DNA from: Euglena gracilis
Taxonomy: Eukaryota; Euglenida; Euglenophyceae; Euglenales
Assembly: GCA_039621445.1 (NCBI GenBank)
Contig: CP154955.1
Coordinates: 26,281,069 to 26,345,068 of the forward strand
DNA: 64,000 nucleotides
Direction: 5' to 3'
Below, one piece after another: positions 21,944-32,276 of the stretch. The position numbers were made by a program, and so were the translations under genes. The stretch's first letter is position 1, and each line of letters starts with the position of its first letter. The notes beneath the pieces are model-generated. The model did not search any database. It saw only the letters and a program-made list of their open reading frames with translations, and was not told the DNA's origin.

Positions 21944-22377
21944 AGTGTACGTCCCCTTACTCTATTCCCACTGCCTGTCGGCCTACTTACACCCTCCCGT
22001 GGGAACAGAACCAGGAGAGTAACAAAAAAGAAAATCTTTTACTTAACTATGAGTTTTTATTGCCTTTGGGCTTATGCATAGCACAAGGCAAGTGGAGGAG
22101 CCCTATGGGCTACGGAAATCGATGCCAAGTTCTTGGCTGTCCTTTCAGGACTTCAAATCTGAAAAATCAAACTTGCAACTCAAGTCTTGAATCAAAGACC
22201 AGAATGGAATAAAATAATACCACCTGTGAAAAGAGAAGGCAGTTCCGAGATAGGATAGGCCATTCCTAATTATGCAATTTGTCTTGCAGAACCTGGAATG
22301 ATACTATCTGGCATGCCACTGTACATTCTGCAGATTGCTGCTATGCACAGTGCCATGTTCACGCTGCCTGGTACACA
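21944..22377 (-). repeat. 3' LTR of E2
   Basis: 434 bp, ending inward at the polypurine tract 22378-22389. On the coding strand AATAAA occurs at 22061-22056, a possible polyadenylation signal, also present in the 5' LTR. Confidence 0.88.
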
Positions 22378-22389
22378 TCCCCCTCCCAG
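22378..22389 (-). promoter_or_regulatory. Polypurine tract of E2
   Basis: Coding-strand ctgggaggggga directly before the LTR, the same as in the other family members although the LTR itself is diverged. Confidence 0.85.
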
Positions 22390-23160
22390 GGCTTTGCCCG
22401 ATTTCCTTACTGGACCAGGCCAGCAAGGATTCAAGCATAGCTCTAAGACTGAGCAATGTACACCAGGAAAGCATATCTTGGGTCTGCTTCTCCATCACAA
22501 GGTAAAAAACCAGAAAGGGAAGGAAGGAAGAGAGGGGATCCCAAAACCCAAAACGCGCAAAAGAGGTTACCCGCTTATGCGGCTACCTACTTATTGCGGT
22601 AAAGGGGTGGAAGTGGAAGAGCCCGCTTAGAAAGTGGGGCTGGAAGGTTTTCATTCCAGAAAGTCCCGTCCACCCCGTTTGGGGTGTGCCCATGGCACTT
22701 TGGGTGGTCTCATTCCATAATCGGAAAAGATTGCAAGGGTAGGGTGTGGAAGGAGGGGCACCTGGCCAGTCATACCCGACCAGGGAGGTAAACCTATTTA
22801 CAAAACCAACTGCCGGCGACAGCGATTTTTGCCCGGGGGGGGGGAAGGGGAGAGGAGTGGGGGGCTGGTCTAAAGACCTTACCAAGAATTTTTGCTGTGT
22901 GGCAGTCTTATGGGGGCCTTAAGGCCGAAAAGTAACAAGTTGGCCTAATTATTACGTTGTGCGCGCTGTGTGCTGTGCGTCTTCTTACTGGCGGCATATA
23001 CCGCTGTGAAGTCTTCACAGTGCAGCGCGAGCACAGTGTTGTCGATGGGGTATCCCCAGAGGCGTTTACCTCAGAATAGCGGGCAGTAGCCCTAAAAACT
23101 GTAGATTTGGCATTTGTGCCTTGGTTGTGCAGCCTGTAGGCTGAAGGGTTGGCATTAGCC
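22390..23160 (-). other. 3' untranslated region of E2
   Basis: Related to the 3' UTR of E1 and E4 (shared landmarks: ggtgtgcc...ggcac, aactgccggcgacagc, ttttgctgt.tggcag, ggccgaaaagt.acaagttggcc). No conserved ORF. Confidence 0.7.
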
Positions 23161-23540
23161 AAAAATAATGGGCGGGGTAGGCTTTATCGCCCAGAAACAT
23201 TGCCTTGCGGAATATTCATGGCACAAAATACTAGTGGGTGTATACCCGAATCAAAAACATTCGGCAGATTGCCAAAAAGATCATGCTGAGGTGTTCAACC
23301 GCAGAAAAAATGCGGAATTGTGGCAGGCTGCTGCCAGTTCACGGAACAACTGTGGTTGGTGTGGCTTATACCACTTTGAAAAACCGCAAATGAACTGTGA
23401 ATGCACATAAAAGGATGGAGCATTGTTCCCGTGCGGTGAAATTCATCACAAAAAGCTGGGTTTCACCATTTTTGAGCTATGGTTCTTATAAACCTTGCAG
23501 AATGACACCATTGGTGTTGCACATGATGACCATTGGGTCC

Positions 23541-23627
23541 TCCGAATTATATCGGTAAGGGGGTCCCACTGAATAAAGTGTTGGGGGTCCGAATTATATC
23601 GGTAAGGGGGTCCCACTGAATAAAGTG
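23541..23627. repeat. Two-copy 40-bp direct repeat in E2
   Basis: tccgaattatatcggtaagg...gaataaagtg at 23541-23580 recurs at 23588-23627, 47 bp apart. Each copy contains small dyads (ccga...tcgg, cact...agtg). Confidence 0.85.
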
Positions 23628-25639
23628 GGGGGGGGGTGGAAAGAATGCCGTTAGTGTGGTAAGCTTAAAAAAAAATAAATGCAAATATGACAAAATCTCA
23701 TCGTTGGTGACTATGCCACTGAGAAATACTGACTTTTATCAGATTTTTAGGGAAACCCCTATCAGGATTTGGGGTAGAAATGCAGATTCTGCGTCGAGAA
23801 TTGCATTTTTGCAACCGAAAGTGCAACTTTGTTACATTTTGAGTCCTTTAAGACTGAAATTTGCCAAGTGCACATAGTGCTTGTTGACAGTGTCCAATAA
23901 CACTGCTTGTTTGTTGTTGTACAGATTTTGGGATTTGGGTGTCTAATAACACCACATCACTCAAAAAGCTGTAAAATTGTGCAAAAATATCGCAAAAAGC
24001 AAAAATACGCTTGAAAATACAAGTAAAACATGTCTATGACATCTTGAGCAAAGGAAAAATTGCCATTATCGGCATATCCCTTTGCACTCCACTCTGGCAT
24101 AGTGCCTCATGGTCACTCCCATTAGGGATATGAGTGCCAGAACGGGGAAAAATCACCAAAAATTGCAGAAAATCAATGATTTAAATGAAAATTTGCACAT
24201 AAGTGCTCCTAAAAATGATTCTAGTGAGTCGAAATGGCTCCAAATTGTGGGCTATAGCCCTCTGAACTGTACCAGGCCTAATAGCCCATACAGAGGGGGT
24301 AATGGGCAGAATGCTGCCAAAGGTATTAAAAAATGGCCATTAGCCAATCTGGTAACCAATGGTAATTAGCCATCAGAAACGATGTAGGGAACAGTATAGA
24401 AGCCTTTCAGGCTGATTTGCCAGTCTGGTACACGATCGTACAAGATCTGGCCCATAATTTGGCTTTTGGCCAGATTGGCTGGGCTTAATTCAATTTTTCA
24501 CGATCTCCTCAAATAAGAGTACCGTGCAGAGTTACAGCGATCTGTTTACACCGCTGGACGGCTCATCGAACGAGCTTTCGAATGAGGGGTAACATGGCCT
24601 CTCGACCAGCTACAGGCGCTGAGATACGTCTTTGATCTTTTGCCTGCATGAGGGAGCTTTTGCTATAAGCCTCCATAATTTATTCTAGAAAGACAACTTT
24701 TGGTTCCTATCTCATAGGCACTACTACATACAGTCAAAACCTCATGGCACGAGGTGCCAGAAATTTTGAAGCTTTTCTGGTGGTTTTGAGGCTATGCCAA
24801 AGTGACACTTATGCAAATCTGCATAAAACTGGCCTATTTGGCTTGTTTTGGCCAATTTCAGCCACTTTCAGCAATGTAATATGGCTTTTTGTGCCATTTT
24901 TTGAGGTCCTATGGACTTTTCACTTTATAATATGGATTTGTGGACCTTTGGTCCTTTTGGTCCTTGCAATTTGTGCAAATTGGTCCTATGGACCCATGGA
25001 CCACATGGGTAATGGCCTAAAAGCCTTGCACATCATAAGTTGTACTGGTCACATAGACCTAAGGCTAAGTGGTCAAGTCCACAAAAATGCATGTTTGAAT
25101 GAATTTTCTTCCTTTTTTGGGGGGGGGAAACTATGTTGCACATAAAAGAAATGAAATTGTGAGCATTTTCCCATATCGGGATTGCATTTTGCCAAAGTAT
25201 AAGCCATTTAGGCACAAAACTGCTATTTAAGCACAAGTTGGATAAGTTTTCGGGAAAAAATGCAGTATTTGCAATACATCCCAAAAACTTTATCACACAC
25301 CTTGTGTTTTTGCAAAAAACTTTGAAGTGAGCACAATTGTGCGCTTGAATGATCAAAACACCTTTGGTGTTTGCCAATTGACCAACAAGTTCGTGATCAA
25401 AGAGGGGGGGTGGCTATTTTTGTTGCTGAAGTAAACCAAACCTGCATTTTGAGCATATGGTTTGCAAATCAACGACAAAAATGCCGTTGTGAAATATGTA
25501 CACAAACATCTTTGGTACTTATTCCCAAAAGAGTATGGTTGACTTGGGCAGATACCCATTTGTAAGATATACACAATTGTGCGAGATTTGGGCTAACCAC
25601 GGGTGGGGAGCAGTGGGGGGGGCATCTTGTGGGGGGGGG

Positions 25640-25990
25640 GCTGTTTGCGGGCTGCGCAATATGCGCGGTGGGGAGGTGTGCGCTATGCGCGGTGTGCAAA
25701 ACAATACGCACGCGATGAGCGCTAGGCGCGTGGAGCGCAATATGCGCGGTTGTGTGAGCGCCATACGCGCGTGGTTGGGGGCGCCTTATAGCGCGCGGGG
25801 GGGGGAGCATGCGCATGTGCAAGACTATGCGCGACGGTGGGTGGCGCCATAGGCGCTGCGTCTGTGCTATACACACTTTGCGCAATATGCGAAGGGAGTT
25901 GCCAAAGGCGTGGGGGGATGGTGTCGCCATAGGCCTTTGAGTGGCGTGGGCGCCTATGTGCGCCTAGGAGCGCGGGGGTGGTGGTTAGTT
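25640..25990. repeat. Cluster of GCGC-armed short hairpins in E2
   Basis: At least ten close variants of gcgc-(2 to 6 nt)-gcgc occur, for example gcgcaatatgcgc (twice), gcgctatgcgc, gcgccatacgcgc, gcgcctatgtgcgc. The arms are fixed and the A/T-rich middle varies. Not a simple tandem repeat: spacing is irregular. Confidence 0.75.
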
Positions 25991-26723
25991 TGGCTTCGGT
26001 TATTTCCTTTTGTGTTTGGTTGTTGGTTGTGTGGAAATTTCTCCTAGAGTGCACACCTTGGGGGGAGGTGCTGAGTAGTTGTCCTTGTCGCGCAGGTTGG
26101 TCTGGGGGGGGGGGTGGAGTGTGTAAGAAAAATTGTATGCGAATTTGAGCTGCGGGGGGTGTACAGGCTTGTATGCAATCGACAAACCTGGTTGAAAACG
26201 AAAAATGAAAGCAGCTGGGCGACTACTCGACACCATTCGAATTTCAGGCCTTAGAGCTTTCGTCTTGGAACCCAGTGAAACGATGGGGGGTTAAGCTACT
26301 TGTTACCCCTACCGCACGTGGAACGTTTGTGGATATGCGGTGGGTAGGGGGGGCACTTTCTCTTTACCCCTGGGTTGAAAACGGTTTTGGTGTTGTAGGA
26401 AACGGTATTGCTGTCATCGAAAACGGTGTGTAAAAGTGATGATTAGTGGGAGTTTTGGGGGGGAAAGCGGGGCTGTGTGCATTCTTGGAGCGTAAATCCA
26501 TTCAACCACTAGTGACACACATGGGGTATCCCCTAGTGCATCAACAACCGGCAACACAAAACTGTGTATACGTCCAAATATTGGCAGAATTTTGAGCGGG
26601 GACACCGGAAAATCCTGAACGATGACCAGAAAGGACATTGGGCAGGGGATGACTAGGGTCATGACTCCTGTCACCTCCTTTCTAGTAGCCTCTGTAGTCC
26701 ACATTCCTGGGTTTCGGGTGTCT

Positions 26724-27197
26724 TCACTCAAAATCCGAACCGGTGGCCATATCAGCCATTGACTTTCTTGACGCATATACGTCTCTGAGTTTATGAGCGC
26801 TAAAGTAGGGATGATCCCTTTTATTACGTGGGGTATCATCCCCCTCCCTTCCCGAAGCCGGGTGATAATCCTCGATAGAGGTTGTTCTTTGACCTACCTT
26901 ATGCCTTTTGGCTGAAGTATGATCTTTTGAACTGCGACTCATATCGCGATGACTCTGGCTTGGGTGGGGAGGAGTCGCATAGCGACATTTGGGTGAAGGG
27001 TGGTTGGTGGATCCGCACAGTGAACATGTGGACCGTGATTGATATTTTGAATTTTGCGAATGCGCATTTTGAGAAAAATTAGAACTGCATGGTGAGGCTG
27101 ATCCTCTTGGACTTGCGTTGCGCTTTCGCGCTGCGGGATTTGGACAATGGCAAGATATATGACCCTTTTTGTTACACAAAAAACACAGTTTGTCCAA
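26724..27197 (-). CDS. gag C-terminus of E2 with two zinc knuckles
   Basis: 157 residues. Residues 5-18 are CFLCNKKGHISCHC, a CCHC knuckle (C-x2-C-x4-H-x4-C), and residues 58-71 are CSLCGSTNHPSPKC, a second one. Ser/Arg-rich sequence follows and the ORF ends GSDFE then TGA, as the E3 gag ends GSDLE then TAG. It continues the upstream gag ORF (28822-26939) after a one-base frameshift near 27195, so E2 gag is either slightly damaged or frameshifted. Nucleocapsid-type RNA packaging role by family knowledge. Confidence 0.8.
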   Translation of the reverse strand: MDKLCFLCNKKGHISCHCPNPAARKRNASPRGSASPCSSNFSQNAHSQNSKYQSRSTCSLCGSTNHPSPKCRYATPPHPSQSHRDMSRSSKDHTSAKRHKVGQRTTSIEDYHPASGREGDDTPRNKRDHPYFSAHKLRDVYASRKSMADMATGSDFE

Positions 27198-28822
27198 AAT
27201 TCATCTGAAAAGCGCGAATTGCGCGATTTGGATTCCGCCATAGCGGTAATTGGTAAGCGTGACACATTTTTCACAGAACTGACTTGTATAGCGGGTATTC
27301 CCGCTGTGGGGTAGCTCGTATAAGCCGACTGGATTTGTCCCAAAAGCTGTGATATCTTCAATTGTTTGGAAACGTAGTTCCATCGCTCATCGAGCGTCAA
27401 AATATGTCCTGCGAGTTCCTCGCGGTGAATATCTTTGATGAGTTTGGGTATAAAGTGCAGCAATACTGCGTCAAATTGCTCTTTCATTTGGGTTTCACCT
27501 AACTCGTCTACTTCGGCTGCCAAAGAAAGCCATTTTGAGTACCATAGGTCTATCGACCTCCATTTTCGGTCATGGGGGGCATATTGCCGCCATTTTTTCT
27601 CCAGAGTTATTCTGGTAACCAAACTGGAACATGAAGAAGCATATTGCTCAACCAAATCCTGAAAAGAAATGCGCCCGCGAATGACCAATTGTCTGGCGCG
27701 TTCCTTTTCATCTTTTGGTAGACAATCTACGAATTCCATTTTGATCACCTCTGGGTTTCCGTTGTGGGTTGATCCTTTCAGATCCCAATAATATTCCCAA
27801 TCACGGAAAAACTGTTTCCGTGTGGTGGGGTCACCGTCCCATTGGGGCTTCACCTTATTCGCGATTGCGATGGTGTTTGTGTAATCTTTCTGAGTAACCC
27901 GTGGCCCTTCGGTGGTATTCATTGAGGATGGGCCTGGGCGCAAAACCGCACCGTGCACGGGTACCTCGGTGGTTGCACCAAGTGTACTTTTGGGTTTATT
28001 TTGCGAATGCGCATTCAATATTCCCCTTGGTGTACCATAGGTACCTTGCAAACTTGGTGAATCGCGAATGCGCGAATGGTGATGCTGATGCATCTCAGGA
28101 TCAATACCATGTGCGGGAGTGCGGCTCATACCGCGACAAAGTTCATATTCCCAAATTTTTCGATTTCTTTGAGGGTTTCGTTTGGCTTTCTCTTGAAAAC
28201 CAACCCCATCATCCAAAAAATGGTCCATTGGGACTGGTACCGCTTGGGGAGGGACCACTGCATGAGCAGAATCGTAATTTTGTGGCAATGTGCCAATAGG
28301 CTCTGCCACAGGTGCGCTATTAGCGCTTTTGGAGCTGGAATCTACGGCAAGTGTGCCTACAACACCCATATCGGGTTTTTGTTGTAAAAAACGCAATTGT
28401 GTGTCTACTTGATCCAAATTTTCTGTAAAGTCACGAAAAGTTTTCTCCAAATCATCGAGAATTTTCAGACGATCGGTGATTGTACCAATATCTTCCTGCA
28501 AACGCTTAATACGCCTGCGGTGTTTGGACATATCGTCCAGAAGAGGGATTTTGTCAGAAATCAACAGGAAATCCTGCAAAATTGCACCAAAAACAGTGTC
28601 CAATTCTTGAACTCGTACTGCTAAAGTGCGTATCGCACTGGAACTGATCTCCAATTGTGGAGATAGTTGGTCCGAATGCGGACTTTTGACTATTTCTGCC
28701 TTTGGCTGTTCCATCAAGACCGAAACTTGCGCGGATAGCGCGGTAATGTCATTTTGCAGTTTTGTGACATCCTGCTTCACCGTTTTATCGGTGTTCATGA
28801 GACTATCACAAAATCCTTGCAT
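26939..28822 (-). CDS. gag main ORF of E2 (capsid-like)
   Basis: 627-residue ORF of which about residues 1-540 are in frame. The N-part is coiled-coil-like (TKLQNDITALSAQVSVLM; IPLLDDMSKHRRRIKRLQED). The middle is Gln/Pro/His-rich. Residues about 335-540 are a capsid-like helical region: FFRDWEYYWDLKGSTHNGNP, KEKARQ-type charged helices, LEKKWRQYAPHDRKWRSID, HFIPKLIKDIHREELAGH. The same region is found in E3 (40207 on) and E5. Shifted text after 27195 is a shadow of the knuckle frame. Starts 43 nt after the stop of the first gag ORF. Confidence 0.8.
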   Translation of the reverse strand: MQGFCDSLMNTDKTVKQDVTKLQNDITALSAQVSVLMEQPKAEIVKSPHSDQLSPQLEISSSAIRTLAVRVQELDTVFGAILQDFLLISDKIPLLDDMSKHRRRIKRLQEDIGTITDRLKILDDLEKTFRDFTENLDQVDTQLRFLQQKPDMGVVGTLAVDSSSKSANSAPVAEPIGTLPQNYDSAHAVVPPQAVPVPMDHFLDDGVGFQEKAKRNPQRNRKIWEYELCRGMSRTPAHGIDPEMHQHHHSRIRDSPSLQGTYGTPRGILNAHSQNKPKSTLGATTEVPVHGAVLRPGPSSMNTTEGPRVTQKDYTNTIAIANKVKPQWDGDPTTRKQFFRDWEYYWDLKGSTHNGNPEVIKMEFVDCLPKDEKERARQLVIRGRISFQDLVEQYASSCSSLVTRITLEKKWRQYAPHDRKWRSIDLWYSKWLSLAAEVDELGETQMKEQFDAVLLHFIPKLIKDIHREELAGHILTLDERWNYVSKQLKISQLLGQIQSAYTSYPTAGIPAIQVSSVKNVSRLPITAMAESKSRNSRFSDEFWTNCVFCVTKRVIYLAIVQIPQRESATQVQEDQPHHAVLIFLKMRIRKIQNINHGPHVHCADPPTTLHPNVAMRLLPTQARVIAI

Positions 28823-28864
28823 AATTTCGTGATTTTACGCAGGAATTTCAGCGCAAAACTGCTC

Positions 28865-29998
28865 CTAGTGTAGGGATGTGAGTGTGGGTATGGGTGTGGT
28901 CGACGGCAATGCGTTTGGGGTTGGTGATTGCACCTGAAGCAATTTTGTGCTTAATTCTTGCATGCATATCTGCAAATCCGCTATCGCGGTTTGAATTACG
29001 GTTACATCCGTTATTTTGCCATTCACTTCCGCGTAGCGGGCATGAAACTTAGCCAAAGCGGCTTCAATTTCTACCAGGTCACTTTGCCGCTGTTGTTGCA
29101 AATCCTCAAACCTACTCGCAATATTTGCGATTTGGTTGTGAAAACTTGTAACTTCAGCAGGAAATTCACCAGAACGACAAGATTTCTGCTCCAATCGAGA
29201 AAGTCTCTCCTCCAATTGTTGCACATAAGTGCGGGTTGCAAAACTTTCATGTGCTTGGGCAGAAACTTGTGCAAAATTCGCGGAATCACCGCTCAATTGG
29301 AGAATGCGCTGTTGCGCTTTCTGGAAATCAGTTGCAAGGTTGGAAAACTGCTGCAGTGTGATAAATTGTCCGATAGGACTTGGACGTGGGAGCACATGGG
29401 GGGGCGGGGAAAAATTTGGTATTTCTAACCCAACCTCAAGAAAAAGTGGATGTGGTGCAACCGCCTCAGAATCAAATGTGCCTATCGGCATTGGTGCGAT
29501 ATCTCGCTGGGGGGTAAAACTGTCAGCCAATCGGCTTTCCACCAAAAGTGGTTGAGCCTGTTGGGCTATGGGCAGCTCGATAGAGCTGCTGGACACCGAT
29601 AGGTGTGGGGGAGCCCATTGGGCGGGGGGATGAGGCACCATTAGGTTTGCACCCCGTTGGGGTTGGGAATGCTCGATAGAGCTGGACAATTGGGTGGGGG
29701 GGTGCTCAATAGAGCTGTTAATTTGGGTGGGGGGATGCTCAGTGGAGCTGGGGATTTGGGTGGGGGGATGCTCAATAGAGCTGGGGATTTGGGTGGGGGG
29801 ATGCTCAATAGAGCTGGGGATTTGTGTGGGGGGATGCTCAATAGAGCTGGGGATTTGTGTGGGGGGGTGCTCAATAGAGCTGGGGGTATACCTTGATTGT
29901 AGCGTATACTCCTCTTGTGACACTTCATGTGAAGTGCTTCTCAAAGAACCAATCAATTCTTGGTAATCAATGAGTGTGTTGGTGCTTGGGCTCTGCAT
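28865..29998 (-). CDS. gag N-terminal ORF of E2
   Basis: 377 residues opening MQSPSTNTLIDYQELIGSLR, comparable to MQSTSPNPKFDYDLLMSSLT in E3 and E1, so the start is well supported. It has an 11-residue repeat (SSIEHPPTQIP, about seven copies), then Pro-rich sequence and a long coiled-coil-like C-half (LQQFSNLATDFQKAQQRILQ; RTYVQQLEERLSRLEQKS). No catalytic motif. Probably a matrix/assembly part of gag; separate ORF status is also hinted in E3. Confidence 0.8.
   Translation of the reverse strand: MQSPSTNTLIDYQELIGSLRSTSHEVSQEEYTLQSRYTPSSIEHPPTQIPSSIEHPPTQIPSSIEHPPTQIPSSIEHPPTQIPSSTEHPPTQINSSIEHPPTQLSSSIEHSQPQRGANLMVPHPPAQWAPPHLSVSSSSIELPIAQQAQPLLVESRLADSFTPQRDIAPMPIGTFDSEAVAPHPLFLEVGLEIPNFSPPPHVLPRPSPIGQFITLQQFSNLATDFQKAQQRILQLSGDSANFAQVSAQAHESFATRTYVQQLEERLSRLEQKSCRSGEFPAEVTSFHNQIANIASRFEDLQQQRQSDLVEIEAALAKFHARYAEVNGKITDVTVIQTAIADLQICMQELSTKLLQVQSPTPNALPSTTPIPTLTSLH
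29680..29885 (-). repeat. 33-bp tandem repeat inside E2 gag
   Basis: About seven copies of ctcaatagagctggggattt...gggggatg, each coding SSIEHPPTQIP or a near variant. Copies differ at one or two bases. The repeat is absent from E1 and E3 gag. Confidence 0.9.
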
Positions 29999-29999
29999 A

Positions 30000-30309
30000 T
30001 TTTTATTTGCAGAAAAAACACAAGCAAACCCAAAAAGGTAAGCAAAGGAACAAACTTAGAAGGATATGGCAGCTGCCCAGAGCCTCCTGAAGCTTGTACC
30101 TGTGCTTGGAAGTTGGCTCCAAACAGCTCGTGGATGCTTTGTAGCCTATAGGCTCAGCACCAGTCACTGTTTGAAGTCACCTGTTAAGATGAGGGGGAGA
30201 AGGGGAGAGAAGGGGCGTAGGAAAGAAACCAAATCTGCTACAAAGTGTACGCCTTGGTAGTCTTTCTGTTTGTGAAGTATGTGTAGGTTCGTAACCTATT
30301 CTGCTACCA
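30000..30309 (-). other. Leader and primer-binding site of E2
   Basis: Directly after the LTR end (ACGTACACT) the coding strand reads TGGTAGCAGAATAGG (30309-30295), a primer-binding site complementary to a tRNA 3' end. It continues TTACGAACCTA, so that its complement has a TTC-containing loop between TAGG and CCTA arms, like a T-arm. The rest is a 5' leader with no ORF of note. Confidence 0.75.
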
Positions 30310-30743
30310 AGTGTACGTCCCCTGACTCTATTCCCACTGCCTGTCGGCCTACTTACACCCTCCCGTGGGAACAGAACCAGGAGAGTAACAAAAAAGAAAA
30401 TCTTTTACTTAACTATTAGTTTTTATTGCCTTTGGGCTTATGCAGAGCACAAGGCAAGTGGAGGAGCCCTATGGGCTACGGAAATCGAAGCCAAGTTCTT
30501 GGCTGTCCTTTCAGGACTTCAAATCAGAAAAATCAAACTTGCAACTCAAGTCTTGAATCAAAGACCAGAATGGAATAAAATAATACCACCTGTGAAAAGA
30601 GAAGGCAGTTCCGAGATAGGATATGCCATTCCTAATTCTGCAATTTGTATTGCAGAACCTGGAATGATACTATCTGGCATGCCACTGTACATTCTGCAGA
30701 TTGCTGCTATGCACAGTGCCATGTTCATGCATCCTGGTACACA
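30310..30743 (-). repeat. 5' LTR of E2
   Basis: 434 bp, about 97% identical to 21944-22377. Flanked above by aaaat (30744-30748). Confidence 0.88.
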
Positions 30744-32035
30744 AAAATTCGTTCCTCTGAAAGCTGGATTTGCGTACGGGGAACAAAATTTTCTTGCACT
30801 TTCGCTTGAAATTCCTTCAAATGCTCGATTTCCGAGCCAAGATGCAAAATCCGTTGTTGGGCGTCTTGGAAAGAAGTGGTGAGTGCGGCAAAATTCTCAA
30901 CCGCAACAAAGTTACCGATTTCCGGCATTTGGGGGTGGCATTTTGCGCTTGTAACTGATGCTGCAATTGAAGTAGCATGGTTGAACATGATTCCACTTTG
31001 GCAAAGAGATGGCTCATACCATCTTGCACATGCAGAAACTTGGAATCATTCCGCGTTTCCGCTTCATGCAGTGTTTCACTGATTTGTTGGAAGTTTTGTG
31101 GAAGTTGGATGCCCAAAATATTGTCAACACTTTCCTGAAAATGCTGAAGGTCCTTCCCCGCATTTTCAAAATTGTGTTGGCAATATGTGCCGATATTCTG
31201 CAAAAAAATTCTAGCAATATTCCAGTTTGGTGTTGACAACCCTTTGATTGTCCTCATCAAACTGCAAAACCTTGTTGAGCATGGTTGCGCATTCCACAAC
31301 ACATTGGTGGACATGCAAAATTTGCTTGCCAGCGGGTGATCCGCTGGGAATTGACCGAGAATTCGGTAAACATTACCGGGGGTGAGGTTATCTCTCAAAT
31401 CTTCTTCATAGTCCACCACAATGGAAACGGCACCAGAGATTTCTGGTACTACCAGACGCATATCTGGGTTCCATGGTAAAGCAGGGAAAACCGCAGTTTC
31501 CGCGGGTAATCCCGGCAATGCGTGAAATGGTGTGGGGGGTGGAAATTGAGGGGGGGGGTTGGAAAGAACACGGTGTTTCCACCGAGTTGCACTCCAAAAG
31601 GCCCACCGGTGTTTCCACCAGGGATCTTTTGGGTGTGAACAGAGCAAAGGGCAAATACCCCTCACTTTGTTCATGGGTTACATGAGTTGCCAAGTGTAAC
31701 GGTGCAAGGGGTTCATCCCCTTGCCGCATCAATGATGGGTGAACCGGGGGGGAAGGCATTTTGCCACCTACATCCCGCACAATCAATGACAATGATAATG
31801 AGGAAGGCTCATTGCCCCCTTGCAACAATTAAGGTGTTTCGCCTTGTGACAATGACAATTGATGCAATGTGTCTTCTTGTTGCTTGGGGGGTCGGGAATT
31901 GGAACTTGTTTCATTCGAACCGTTCCAATCCCCGCAATCTTCATCAAGATTGGTCAATGAACTCATCAACAAGTCATAATCAAATTTGCTGTTGGGGGTT
32001 GTGCTCTGCATCTTTTGAGATTGATAAAAAGGCAA
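30744..32035 (-). pseudogene. gag N-terminal region of E1
   Basis: Starts MPFYQSQK-MQSTTPNSKFDY at 32035 (the second Met, at 32011, matches the E3 start). Reading passes through 31828-31406 and 31674-30817 in different frames. Conserved text includes PALPWNPDMRLVVPEISGAV, YEEDLRDNLTPGNVYRI, HNFENAGKDLQHFQES and HVQDGMSHLFAKVESCS. The gene is interrupted at 30744 by E2. At least two frameshifts are present besides. Confidence 0.8.
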
Positions 32036-32261
32036 AAACCCAAAAATTCACACAAATAAGCAGTGAAACAGGGACCAGAAAGGTTGTATCCGCGAATACC
32101 GAGACCTGTATCCTTGCTTAAATTGGCTAGGGGCCAGGAACAGTACTTTCACCGTGTTTCACGGCTCAGTATGATTCTCACGACCAGTCAACCACAGAGT
32201 TTCTAGTAAATATGTTACCAAGTGTATTACCTGGTAGCCTTTCTTTCTGTAGGCTATTTAA

Positions 32262-32276
32262 CCTAATCTGCTACGT
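32262..32276 (-). promoter_or_regulatory. Primer-binding site of E1 (decayed)
   Basis: Coding strand ACGTAGCAGATTAGG next to the LTR end, against TGGTAGCAGATTTAGG in E3. The leading TGG is mutated. Confidence 0.65.

Larger units (their letters stand above)
23160..26400. other. Non-coding interior of E2 (3.2 kb)
   Basis: No retroviral domain is seen on either strand. It is AT-rich from 23450 to 25600. It holds a 40-bp direct repeat (23541-23580 and 23588-23627), a stretch of tggtcc/ggacc short hairpins (24940-25010), and a GCGC hairpin cluster (25640-25990). Scattered ORFs up to 133 residues have low-complexity composition and no partner elsewhere. Confidence 0.65.
21944..30743 (-). mobile_element. 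E2: gag-only LTR retrotransposon nested in E1
   Basis: 8.8 kb with two 434-bp LTRs differing at about 11 positions, a perfect aaaat target duplication, PBS and polypurine tract. On the minus strand it codes a two-part gag (29998-26724), but no RT, RNase H or integrase follows; instead about 3.3 kb of AT-rich non-coding DNA leads to a 3' UTR shared with E1 and E4. LTR sequence is diverged from the E0/E1/E3/E4 type except at its ends. It looks like a non-autonomous partner that borrows pol from relatives. Confidence 0.88.

Noticed and set aside
24744-25145. 133-residue hydrophobic ORF in E2 filler as a membrane protein
   Set aside because: It arises from ttttggtcc/ggacc short repeats, has no counterpart and no context.
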